Part shown: in pieces, positions 33,350-42,112 of the stretch
Numbering within the stretch: position 1 is the stretch's first letter
Layout: every line of letters starts with the position of its first letter
Source of the DNA: Collybia mongolica
Lineage: Eukaryota > Basidiomycota > Agaricomycetes > Agaricales > Clitocybaceae
DNA: 64,000 nucleotides
Direction of reading: 5' to 3'
Assembly (NCBI GenBank): GCA_013420905.1
Contig: JAAXNY010000011.1
Location: forward strand, 1,302,001-1,366,000
Notes under the pieces: generated by a model
What the model was told of the DNA's origin: nothing
Databases searched by the model: none
The model's input: the letters and a program-made list of their open reading frames with translations, nothing else
Program-made: the position numbers and the translations under genes

Positions 33350-34863
33350 ATGAATCCAGAAAAGGGTATGGTCTTGTAGCAGACAAGCTTGTAGCCATGG
33401 TTCTCTGGAAGGTCTAACTGCTAAATACCATTGGTGATTCGGGCTCTGCATTGGAATTACACCACAATGGTGTCAATGATATCTCAGACATTCTGCCAGT
33501 GGATGATGAGGATTTACAGTGGGCCATGGATGCGCAAGACTGGTCACAGCCATGCTCTGACTGCCCGCTTGGTGCGATGCATCACCGGACACGCTCCAAT
33601 TGGGGTGTTCCAATCACGATTCTTCAAGGAAGAATCTGTCTCCTGTAGGTGCGGTGCTCCGTTGGAAACCGTACAACACGTCCTATTCGACTGTCCACGG
33701 CACGGACAGGAAGACAAGCCCAGCCACCAGCTGCGCTATGCGTGGCTGGTTGAATTCCTCTTGGTAAACCAAAACGCATTCATGTTCGACGTTCCCTAGT
33801 CCTAAACAGGCTAGGGGCAGTACTCAGTGTTCTAAGTGACAGCTATAGGGTGCTCCCTGCCCGAACATGCGAACCTGGATAATCGGTGGACTTGAAGCCA
33901 CCACCTGCTGTGGAGCACCACAGCAGGGGGCCCACCCCCTGGTGTAGATTGGCCCTTCCGGCCTGTGTATAATGAGCTCTGGCTCCATTCGCTAGTCCGA
34001 CCCCAGTCAGGCAAGCACCCTAGCCTTGCAGCACTTTGTCTTCTGCCCCCTCTCCCCCCCCCTTTTTGCCCAATTACTACTTGTAGTGACCAGCACATGT
34101 ATTATGTACAGTTGGTATATAAAATGTTGAACCAAAAAAAAAAATAAAAAAAAAAAAGGATGATGAGGATTTAACAATCTGCCAAAAGGAATATGAATGC
34201 AAAGAGTGGGACTGAGAGGAGAATGCAAAGGAGGATGATTGGAGAGGAGAGGATGATGAGGATATGGATTATGAGGACAGTGACAATGGAGAATGGGATC
34301 AGGATGAACACAGGGATGAAATCCAGGCTTCACCCAACACTCCAGCACTTCTCACCACAACTGCAGCTCTTCACAAATATCCTCTCTCCTTGAACCAAGA
34401 GATTGTTATTGCTGCCCAACATCTATTATCAATGTTAAACAGTTCATCCTCAAAAAAACAGGATCTATTGAAGGACTATAAATCTCTGGTGCTTGCCCTG
34501 TTCACTTCACAGGCAGGGAATGCTGCTACTCACCGTTTTGAGTCTCCTCTTGAGACATTCTTCATTGCCATGGGACTTAAATCTGAAGGAGGCTTCAGGA
34601 ATGCAACGCAAATGTCACTGCTCTTCTCAAAGATCCAATACCTTTGCCTTTACTCAGTGTTGGAAGCAACTGCACTGAGAGGAAAGAATCATGTCAAGTA
34701 TGTGTGTCTGTTGTTACTGTCAAATACCTCCTTACCTTGAGGACTTCCAGTGAGTTTGAAACATTCAGAAAATGGCTTGATGTATCAGCTATAACTCTGT
34801 TTGCTACTATACAACAATATCAACAGTTGTCATACATAGAAGTGCGCAAATGGTTCTCAGCAT
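33350..34863 (+). pseudogene. TE-associated unknown protein gene, interrupted by LINE and copia pieces
   Basis: Coding text ..DISDILPVDDEDL| stops at 33516, where a LINE fragment (33517-34157) sits, and resumes after the duplicated target as |TICQKEYECKEWD*EEN... An acidic stretch leads to a helical domain: QEIVIAAQHLLSML..LVLALFTSQAGNAATHRFESPLETFFIAMGLKSEG (to about 34695), then after an intron TSSEFETFRKWLDVSAITLFATIQQYQQLSYIEV, cut at 34863 by copia sequence. An in-frame TGA lies at 34213-34215. The SPLETFF-type block resembles large basidiomycete proteins often found with Helitrons, but no helicase is here. Function unknown. Confidence 0.45.
33517..34157 (+). mobile_element. 5'-truncated LINE fragment (Tad1-like ORF2 tail, 3' UTR, A-tail)
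   Basis: 16-bp TSD GGATGATGAGGATTTA (33501-33516; 34158-34173). Frame 33533-33799 encodes an ORF2 C-terminus: ALTARLVRCITGHAPIG.. and a CRCGAPLETVQHVLFDCPRH cysteine/histidine motif typical of fungal Tad-like LINEs, ending at 33799. The 3' UTR ends with TATATAAAATGTTGAACC and an A-run. The same 3' end occurs in the 1.7-kb retroposon and at the right window edge. Confidence 0.9.
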
Positions 34864-35624
34864 AAGCCTTGAACTTCTGGAATGCCTGGAATGCCTGAGA
34901 CTTTTCCTTGAGTGCCATCACTGCTCTGAAATCCAGGAAATCATCTATGTGTTAAGGGTGGAAGCCTAGAGCTGGAGTCCTGAGTAAGAAACTGGGGACT
35001 CCAGAACGAGCTACTCTACACCTATATACCTGTAAGAACAATAGTAGAGTACAATAAACAATGGAACAATAGAACAATGGAACAATAGAACAATAGAACA
35101 ATAGAACAATGAAAGAAGTGAAACAATACCAAGCTAAGCTATATATACAGGTCAATTCTAACACTATGAAGGTAATCCAATAAAGTGCTCCAGAGTGCGA
35201 TTTTGTAGTCATAGGACCATGCAAGTCACTGTGGATGAGTTCCAGGGGCTGTGTAGCACGATTTCCAGTAGAGGGATAGGATTTAGACTTCATTTTGCCT
35301 GCCAGACAAGCCTCACAGATAGGATCTGGCTTGGTTGTAGAATTCATGTCCATGCCTGTTGCCAACTCCTGTTTAGCCATAGTCTTAACCACTGCATAAT
35401 TGTGGTGAGCCAGTCTTCTGTGCCATAAGGACAAGTCCAGGGGAAGAGTAGAGGCAACATTAGCATACTCTAAAATGCATTGGACTGTTCCATCAAGCTG
35501 GGCACAGTTGTTGGACTTGATTGTGGCAGAGAACAAGGCCTGAGATGAGTTCTTGAGTCTGAACCACAATGCCTGACTGTCAATCACAATCTTGAAACCC
35601 TTTGCTCTGATGAGGTATAGGATA
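34864..35624 (-). pseudogene. copia F-family internal fragment (pre-integrase/integrase start)
   Basis: Minus-strand text equals the F-a/F-b region RAKGFKIVIDSQALWF.. to ALYWITFI.., but at its left end continues past the deletion point of F-a/F-b (..MALKEKSQ..FKAYAENH). It therefore derives from a copy that still had integrase. A solo LTR (34950-35163) splits it. The right edge joins 28S rDNA-like sequence at 35625. Confidence 0.8.
34950..35163 (-). repeat. solo LTR of copia family F
   Basis: 214 bp, TGTTAAGGGTGG..CAATTCTAACA on the plus strand, with perfect 5-bp TSD CTATG (34945-34949; 35164-35168). No internal region: an F copy inserted into an older F relative and was lost by LTR-LTR recombination. 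Confidence 0.9.
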
Positions 35625-35787
35625 CATGAATGGATTAACGAGATTCCCACTGTCCCTATCTACTATCTAGGGAAACCACAGCCAAGGGAACGGGCTTGGC
35701 AGAATCAGTGGGGAAAGAAGACCCTGTTGAACTTGACTCTAGTTTGACATTGTGAAAAGACATAGAGGGTGTAGAATACCACTACCT
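35625..35787 (+). rRNA. 28S (LSU) rRNA gene fragment, displaced, with internal deletion
   Basis: Reads as the highly conserved LSU segment starting CATGAATGGATTAACGAGA, through GGGAACGGGCTTGGCAGAAT and GACATAGAGGGTGTAGAATA, which in intact rDNA lies just downstream of the R2 insertion site. It then jumps to CCACTACCT, omitting roughly 26 nt normally between the two ATA words. A few substitutions are visible (AGCGGGG to AGTGGGG, CTAGCG to CTAGGG). Joined on the left to copia F sequence and on the right to the CGAAC target copy of F-a. Too short to be functional. Confidence 0.85.
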
Positions 35788-35792
35788 CGAAC

Positions 35793-36059
35793 TGTTAGAA
35801 TTGACCTGTATATATAGCTTAGCTTGGTATTGTTTTGCTTCTTTCATTGTTCTATTGTTCTGGGGTTCTATTGTTCCATTGTTCTATTGTTCCATTGTTT
35901 ATTGTACTCTACTATTGTTCCTACAGGTATATAGGTGTAGAGTAGCTCGTTCTGGAGTCCCCAGTTTCTTACTCAGGACTCCAGGTTAGTACTCACTTAT
36001 ATTAGTGAATATACCAGTTTCTTACTCACGACTCCAGCTCTAGGCTTCCACCTTTAACA
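35793..36059 (+). repeat. 5' LTR of copia F-a
   Basis: 267 bp, TGTTAGAATTGACC..CCACCTTTAACA. Contains a TTGTTCTA/TTGTTCCA micro-repeat that varies in number among F LTRs. Target copy CGAAC at 35788-35792. Confidence 0.9.
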
Positions 36060-36073
36060 GGTTATGGGCCCTG
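36060..36073 (+). promoter_or_regulatory. primer-binding site of copia F-a (split by G)
   Basis: GGTTATGGGCCCTG follows the LTR directly. Its complement GGGCCCATAACC is the anticodon loop/stem of initiator tRNA-Met, so priming is probably from a 5' half-tRNA, as in Drosophila copia. CCCTG (36069-36073) is repeated at 41731-41735 as the TSD of G. Confidence 0.8.
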
Positions 36074-36462
36074 TATTAGAATAGGAAGGTGCAGGGATGT
36101 CTGTGACAGCCAACAGCTGAAGTCCGAAGTAAGTAACTCGTTTATTGATCAAACAGAAGCTGTACTAACCTGAAGTCCGAAGTAAGTAACTGGGGACTTC
36201 AGGACTATCTACTCTCCTATATATATGTGCTAGAACAATAAGGAGAGTAAAGACAATAAGAACAATAAGAAGATGATAAGGATCTGATCATCTGGTATGA
36301 TAGTGATCAGCATCTGGTCATCTGGTCAGATGCCAAGAGATCAAGAACAATAGAGACAATAGTCACCAGACCATGATAACCATCTGATAAGGATCAGGTG
36401 GATCAGGGGTGACAGAAACAGCATAAGGCTGTGTATGGAGATGCATGTGGTCAGTTCTAACA
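36074..36462 (-). repeat. 3' LTR of copia G
   Basis: 389 bp, same sequence as 41342-41730. Minus-strand ends TGTTAGAACTGACC and CTATTCTAATA. Confidence 0.95.
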
Positions 36463-36551
36463 CACCCCCCTGATCTGATGCATCTCTAAACTAGAAAAGT
36501 ATGCAAAAAGAATAACTACCTAATGAAACAATAGAAAGAAAATCATTTGCT

Positions 36552-39500
36552 TTATGGTGCAATGCCCATCATTTCTCTGCAGAACTTCACTTTTGCAAGG
36601 GGAAGTGCTTTGGTCAGGATGTCAGCAACCTGTGCAGTACCAGGAATGTGGTGGGTGACAATGATTCCATTCTCAACCTGATCTCTAAGCCAGAAGAAGC
36701 GGAGATCAAGCTGCTTCATGCGCCCATGGTGCTCTGGATTCTTGGTAACACTCAGGGCAGACAAGTTGTCAATCATCAAAGGTGATGACACTTTGACTGT
36801 ATATCCCATTTCATGCATCAAATTTCGCATCCAGAGAATCTCCTTGCCAGCTTCAACAGCAGCAACATATTCTGCTTCAGTTGTGGAAAGGGTCACAAAT
36901 GTCTGCAGTTTGCTGCTCCAGCCAATAGCTCCTCCACCCAAGATAGTCACATAGCCACCAGTGGAGCGTCCAGTATCTGGGCAATCAGCATGGGAAGCAT
37001 CGCAGTAGGAGGTGAACTCCAGGGGTAGACCATTAGCCTTGTACTGCAGCTTGTAATCCATTGTGCCTTTGCAATATCTGAGCATGTGCTTTGCAGCTGC
37101 CCAGTGTTTGGGGCCAGGATTGGAGTTAAAACGAGCAAGCTTGGATACACCAGCTGCCATATCAGCCCGAGTCATTCCTACAAGGTATTGGAGTGAACCA
37201 ACTAGGCTGAGGTAGGGCACATTTTGCATTTCCTCAATTTCTGCATCGGTTTTCGGGCACATGTCCTTGCTGAGCACAATACCAGGAGGCAATGGCGTGC
37301 TGACAGAGTTGCAGGTTGTCATATCATACCTCTCAAGCATATCAACAATGTATTGACGCTGAGAGAGTGCAATAGAGCGTTTGGCACGATCCCTAATGAC
37401 TTCTACACCAAGCAAGAACTGAGTGGGGCCAAGATCACGAAGTTTGAAATGCTGAGAGAGCTCTTTGATGGTCCTGTCAATGGCAGCATTGGATTTCGAA
37501 GCAAGTGTAATGTCATCAATGTAAATGGGGACAATGATCTTGACCTCTCCCTTGACATACAGGTAGATAGAGCGGTCAGATTCAAGGCGTTTGAATCCCA
37601 TTCCACTGAGAGTGGTGTGTAGCTTCTTGTTCCATTGCCTGGCAGCTTGCTTTAAGCCATAAAGCGACTTTTTGAGCTTGAGCACCTTGCCACCAAAGTC
37701 ATAGCCCTCAGGAGGACGCATATAGATGTCCTCTTCAAGATCACCATTGGGAAAAGCAGAGGTGATATCCACTGCTCTCAACTCCATGTCCTCAATACCA
37801 GCAATTGCAAGAATGAGCCTAAGAGCTGCAGGGCGGAAAGTTGGTGCAAAGACCTCATTGTAGTCAATTCCAGGACGTTGTCCACAGCCCTTGGCCACCA
37901 GTCTGCCCTTATATCGCTCCAATGTGCCATCTGAGTTGCGCTTGACCTTGAACACCCAACCTGATCCAATTGCCTTTTTGCCTTCAGGGAGATCAACAAC
38001 ATCCCAGGTGTTGTTATTGACCAGGGAGTCAATCTCCTCATCAGCTGCAGCCTGCCACTTGTCTGCATCCTTGGATTTCATTGCCATTTTCCAAGTCCTA
38101 GGATCTGGACCAGGTCCAGTAGCAGCACCAGCAAAGTGAATGTCCTGGTAGCCATCCTCATCAAGTTCTCCAAGTGTGAAGTTGACCTCCTCATCACTGT
38201 CTTCAGGAATGGCAGGAGAGTCCCTTGAGACAACCCACCATGATCCTGGGGGCCTTACAGACCGAGCTGACCTTCTCAATGGTTCAGATTCATCAAGGTC
38301 AGGATCATAATCATTGCCTGGAAGTGGGTAGTTTGCAGGATTGATAGGAGGGACATTCACAGTGTGCTGGAGGCGAGGAGGATTGTGATTTTGAGAGGAG
38401 CTAGATGGAGCTGATGAGGGCTGGTGAGAGCGTGCACGAGTGCGTGCTGGAGAGGCATTGGAGGGGGCATTGCGAGGAGCACGACCACGTGGTCGGACAG
38501 GAGCAGCAGGGGCAGGGGCAGGAGCAGGAGCATTCTCATGTTTAATGGTAGCATTTGGCTTTGGAGCAAGATTTGGCATATCTGCAGATTCATCATCATC
38601 CCCCCCAAAATCAGGTCCAGAGCCTGATTCCAAGCCTTCATCACCCTCAGCTGGCTTGACCTTAAGGTTAACAATGGGGTGGGGTGGAGGAGGGGCACTA
38701 GTGCAAAGTGGTTGCCTTAAACCAGGAAAGTAGCGCTCATCAAATTCAGCTCTCTCAGAAATAATGGTCTTCTTGGTGGTAGGATTGTAAAACAACCATC
38801 CCTTGTACCCAGCAGGATACCCAATGAATACACACTTTTCCATGTGGGACTGCAATGATTTGCGCTTATCCCTCTGAATGTACACATATGCAGTGCACCC
38901 CCAGACTCTGAGGTGTCCAACATCAGCCTTGGTGCCATACCAACCAACATGTGGTGTCTGTGGTGCAGCAGAGGTAGGAATGCGATTCCAGACATGTATG
39001 TGTGCAGCCAGACAATGCTCCCAAAATGATGCAGGCAGGTGGGACTCAGTAAGCATAGCAGTAATGTCATCTGCCATGGTCCTGTTGGCTCGCTCAGCAA
39101 CACCATTCTGCTGTGGTCTGTTGCGAGTAGTGTGCCTTCTCTCAATGCCACACAGGTCTGTGAATTTAATGAACTCATTGGACATGTACTCTCCCCCCTT
39201 GTCATCCTGCATGGCCTTGATCTTCTTGTCTTTGAAGTGGTTCTCTGCATGAGCTTTAAAGACTTGGAATGCATATAGAGCCTGGCTTTTCCGCTTCAGT
39301 GGCACAGAAGCCTTGAAATCAGTGCAGTCATCAATGAATGTCATCCAGTAGAGTGAACCAGCATGGGATTTGACTGGTAAAGGCCCATGCAGATCAGTGT
39401 GAATGAGTTCCAGAGGCTCCTTTGCACGATGCCCAGTAGAGGGAAAGGGATTAGACTTCATTTTGCCTGCAAGGCAAGGTTCACAAATGGGATCTGGCTT

Positions 39501-40946
39501 CTGAGATGAGTTGACATCCATTCCTGTTACCAATTGCTCTCTGACCATTCTGCGCACATCTGCATAATTATGGTGTGCAAGGCGTCGATGCCACAGGGAG
39601 AAGTCAAGGGGCAGGGTGGAAGCGAGATTTGCATACTCCGAAATGGGTTCCACTGTTCCATCCAAGTGTGCACAGTTATTTGCATTAATGGAAGCACAGA
39701 ACAAGTTGGTGTTGTCCTTCCTCAATCTGAACCACAAAGCCTGATTATCAACAAAGATGTTGAAGCCTTTGACTCTTGTTAAATATAGGATTGAGAGGAG
39801 GTTATTTCGGAGTTGGGGTACATGCAGGACTCTGGTAAACTCTACAGATTGAAGATTCTTTCCTCTTACAACTGGGTTGAAGACCACAGTGCCCACTCCA
39901 GCTGAATAAATGATGCTGTTGTCTGCTAGCTTGATTGGGACGCGATGGGGGGCATAATTTCGGACCCAATGGCGATGAGGGGTCATATGAGAAGTGGCCC
40001 CTGAGTCTGCAAGCCAATTGAAGTCAGCATCAAGCTGGAGTGGAGTGGAAAGATCAGAATGATCAGGGAGACGAGTACTTGCATTGCCAGCAAATTCTAC
40101 TTTGGGGTCATCATCATTGGAAGTGTCCTTGTGCTCCTGTGCCTTATTAGCACCCTCATTTCGCTTTCTCTGCCTGGGCTTGTTGTTGCCAGTAGTCTGC
40201 TGCTTGGCATTGTCTCTGGCCCTCTTCTGTGCAGCTTCAAATGCAAAGCACTTGGCCATAATGTGGCCAGTCTTGCCACAGAAGTCACAAGAGAGCTTTG
40301 GAGTGCTGGCAGCCATTGCTAGCTGGTCAGAAGCCCGACGACGACGAGAGGTCTCCTCTGTGACAAAGGCTTGATGCACTGTAGCCTTGTCCAGTGTGTC
40401 CTTCATCAAGAGTGTGGAGACAAAAGCACTGTAGTCCTCTGGAAGGGCTCTGATCAAAGCCATAGAAGCGAGCTCAGCATCCAGTTCAGCTAGAGTAAAG
40501 CTGGCAGGGCGCAAATTTTGAATGGTGGAGATGGATTCCTCAACTCTGTTCATCAAACTCTGCAAGGATTCCTCCTCTTGCTTCCTGATAGAGAACAAAT
40601 CGTCATAGGCATTGAATCTGGTGCCCGGACGCCTCTGCATGTGCACAGCTTCAAGGGCAGTCCACATCTTGATGGGATCATCAGTGATCTTGTTGAAATG
40701 GATCTTCTGAGATGGCTCCACCATTAAGAATATGTGACCAGCAGCTTTGTCTGATTTCTGAAGATAGGCATCAACAGCAGTGAGCTGCTCCAGAGTGGGA
40801 GGTGAGGACAGAGTAGGCTGTTTAGATGAGCCATCTACAATCCTCCAGAGGCCTTGGGAGCGAAGCCAGGCAGCCATATCACCAGCCCATGAAGTGTAGT
40901 TGTAGTCATTGAGGAGAGGAAAGGTGGGTTTAGTGAGGGAAGACAT
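36552..40946 (-). CDS. copia gag-pol polyprotein, 1464 residues, intact
   Basis: Single frame from ATG 40946. Domains: gag about 1-200; zinc knuckle CX2CX4HX4C at C220-C233; protease with DSG at 314-316; pre-integrase zinc region from LWHRRLAHH (451) to CEPC (488-491); integrase core with D518, D582 and E618 (DD35E spacing); a disordered Pro/Ala-rich linker 745-900; reverse transcriptase from about 975 with YIDD at 1142-1145; RNase H near 1310-1440 (YCDASHADC.., STTEAEYVAAVEAGKE..). Length, order and all catalytic residues fit Ty1/copia. Products would form a cytoplasmic virus-like particle, copy the RNA and integrate the cDNA in the nucleus. Gag and pol share one frame, so no frameshift is needed. 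No nonsense or TGA decay, in contrast to most neighbours. Confidence 0.95.
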   Translation of the reverse strand: MSSLTKPTFPLLNDYNYTSWAGDMAAWLRSQGLWRIVDGSSKQPTLSSPPTLEQLTAVDAYLQKSDKAAGHIFLMVEPSQKIHFNKITDDPIKMWTALEAVHMQRRPGTRFNAYDDLFSIRKQEEESLQSLMNRVEESISTIQNLRPASFTLAELDAELASMALIRALPEDYSAFVSTLLMKDTLDKATVHQAFVTEETSRRRRASDQLAMAASTPKLSCDFCGKTGHIMAKCFAFEAAQKRARDNAKQQTTGNNKPRQRKRNEGANKAQEHKDTSNDDDPKVEFAGNASTRLPDHSDLSTPLQLDADFNWLADSGATSHMTPHRHWVRNYAPHRVPIKLADNSIIYSAGVGTVVFNPVVRGKNLQSVEFTRVLHVPQLRNNLLSILYLTRVKGFNIFVDNQALWFRLRKDNTNLFCASINANNCAHLDGTVEPISEYANLASTLPLDFSLWHRRLAHHNYADVRRMVREQLVTGMDVNSSQKPDPICEPCLAGKMKSNPFPSTGHRAKEPLELIHTDLHGPLPVKSHAGSLYWMTFIDDCTDFKASVPLKRKSQALYAFQVFKAHAENHFKDKKIKAMQDDKGGEYMSNEFIKFTDLCGIERRHTTRNRPQQNGVAERANRTMADDITAMLTESHLPASFWEHCLAAHIHVWNRIPTSAAPQTPHVGWYGTKADVGHLRVWGCTAYVYIQRDKRKSLQSHMEKCVFIGYPAGYKGWLFYNPTTKKTIISERAEFDERYFPGLRQPLCTSAPPPPHPIVNLKVKPAEGDEGLESGSGPDFGGDDDESADMPNLAPKPNATIKHENAPAPAPAPAAPVRPRGRAPRNAPSNASPARTRARSHQPSSAPSSSSQNHNPPRLQHTVNVPPINPANYPLPGNDYDPDLDESEPLRRSARSVRPPGSWWVVSRDSPAIPEDSDEEVNFTLGELDEDGYQDIHFAGAATGPGPDPRTWKMAMKSKDADKWQAAADEEIDSLVNNNTWDVVDLPEGKKAIGSGWVFKVKRNSDGTLERYKGRLVAKGCGQRPGIDYNEVFAPTFRPAALRLILAIAGIEDMELRAVDITSAFPNGDLEEDIYMRPPEGYDFGGKVLKLKKSLYGLKQAARQWNKKLHTTLSGMGFKRLESDRSIYLYVKGEVKIIVPIYIDDITLASKSNAAIDRTIKELSQHFKLRDLGPTQFLLGVEVIRDRAKRSIALSQRQYIVDMLERYDMTTCNSVSTPLPPGIVLSKDMCPKTDAEIEEMQNVPYLSLVGSLQYLVGMTRADMAAGVSKLARFNSNPGPKHWAAAKHMLRYCKGTMDYKLQYKANGLPLEFTSYCDASHADCPDTGRSTGGYVTILGGGAIGWSSKLQTFVTLSTTEAEYVAAVEAGKEILWMRNLMHEMGYTVKVSSPLMIDNLSALSVTKNPEHHGRMKQLDLRFFWLRDQVENGIIVTHHIPGTAQVADILTKALPLAKVKFCREMMGIAP

Positions 40947-41322
40947 TGAAAAAAGCGAAATTTGGAGATGGGATAGAGACTCTGAGCAGGGTTTATATCA
41001 ACCAGGAATACAACCAAGGTCCTTTGTAACAACAAAAGGCAGGGTTCCACAGCTGAGCCTTCAGGAGTGTGTGCAGGAAGTGAGTGCTGAGAGTATTCTA
41101 CTGTAACTAATAAGCAATCCCAATTGTAGCACCTCCAGGAGCACCAGGATGATTACTGGGTTATTTCCTAGGTAGGATGAAAACCAACCCACTGAAGAGT
41201 ATGGTCCCAAAAGTTGGATGCCCTTGTAACTAGAGGGGGAGCACAACACTATAAAGGCAAAAATGCGAAACAGAGACTGTATATAGGCAGCAATGGAGTG
41301 GATACTTGAACTAGAGCTGTTA

Positions 41323-41341
41323 GAGCGCGGGGCCCATAACC
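41323..41341 (-). promoter_or_regulatory. primer-binding site of copia G
   Basis: Minus strand GGTTATGGGCCCCGCGCTC directly after the 5' LTR. The complement reads as the D-arm-to-anticodon-loop stretch of a Met initiator tRNA. The match extends to ~23 nt, longer than usual PBSs. Confidence 0.8.
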
Positions 41342-41730
41342 TATTAGAATAGGAAGGTGCAGGGATGTCTGTGACAGCCAACAGCTGAAGTCCGAAGTAA
41401 GTAACTCGTTTATTGATCAAACAGAAGCTGTACTAACCTGAAGTCCGAAGTAAGTAACTGGGGACTTCAGGACTATCTACTCTCCTATATATATGTGCTA
41501 GAACAATAAGGAGAGTAAAGACAATAAGAACAATAAGAAGATGATAAGGATCTGATCATCTGGTATGATAGTGATCAGCATCTGGTCATCTGGTCAGATG
41601 CCAAGAGATCAAGAACAATAGAGACAATAGTCACCAGACCATGATAACCATCTGATAAGGATCAGGTGGATCAGGGGTGACAGAAACAGCATAAGGCTGT
41701 GTATGGAGATGCATGTGGTCAGTTCTAACA
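41342..41730 (-). repeat. 5' LTR of copia G
   Basis: 389 bp, no difference from 36074-36462 seen by eye. Followed on the plus strand by TSD CCCTG. Confidence 0.95.
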
Positions 41731-42112
41731 CCCTGTGCTCTAAGAGCTCTAGTTCAAGTATACAACTCACCAGTGCCATTTTTGCACCCTCTGTACGCAT
41801 TTTTTGCCTTTATAGTGTGTTGCACCCCCTTTAGTTACAAGGGCATCCAACTTTTGGGACCATACTCTTCAGTGGGTTGGTTTTCATCCTACCTAGGAAA
41901 TATCCCAGTAATCATCCTGGTGATTCTGGAGGTGCTACAATTGGGATTGCTCAGTAGTTACAGTAGAATACTCTCAGCACTCCTTTCCTGCACACACTCC
42001 TGAAGGCTCAACTTGGAACCCTGCCCTTTGTTATTTTCAAGGGAACCTGGTTGTATTCCTGTTGATACAAACTTGCACAGAGGTTAACACCCCAATTTCA
42101 CTCCTTACCAAC

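Larger units (their letters stand above)
36074..41730 (-). mobile_element. copia G, complete and apparently autonomous
   Basis: Two 389-bp LTRs that look identical by eye, TSD CCCTG (36069-36073; 41731-41735), primer-binding site, polypurine tract (AGGGGGGTG before the 3' LTR) and one uninterrupted 1464-codon polyprotein. Inserted in the leader of F-a. LTR termini are TG..TA rather than TG..CA. The youngest insertion in the window. Confidence 0.95.

Noticed and set aside
33350..34863. Helitron
   Set aside because: Only a protein sometimes seen near Helitrons is present; no Rep-helicase, no TC/CTRR ends.
35625..35787. R1/R2-type LINE insertion in rDNA
   Set aside because: The 28S text runs uninterrupted through the R1 region and begins downstream of the R2 site; no LINE end abuts it in the present order.
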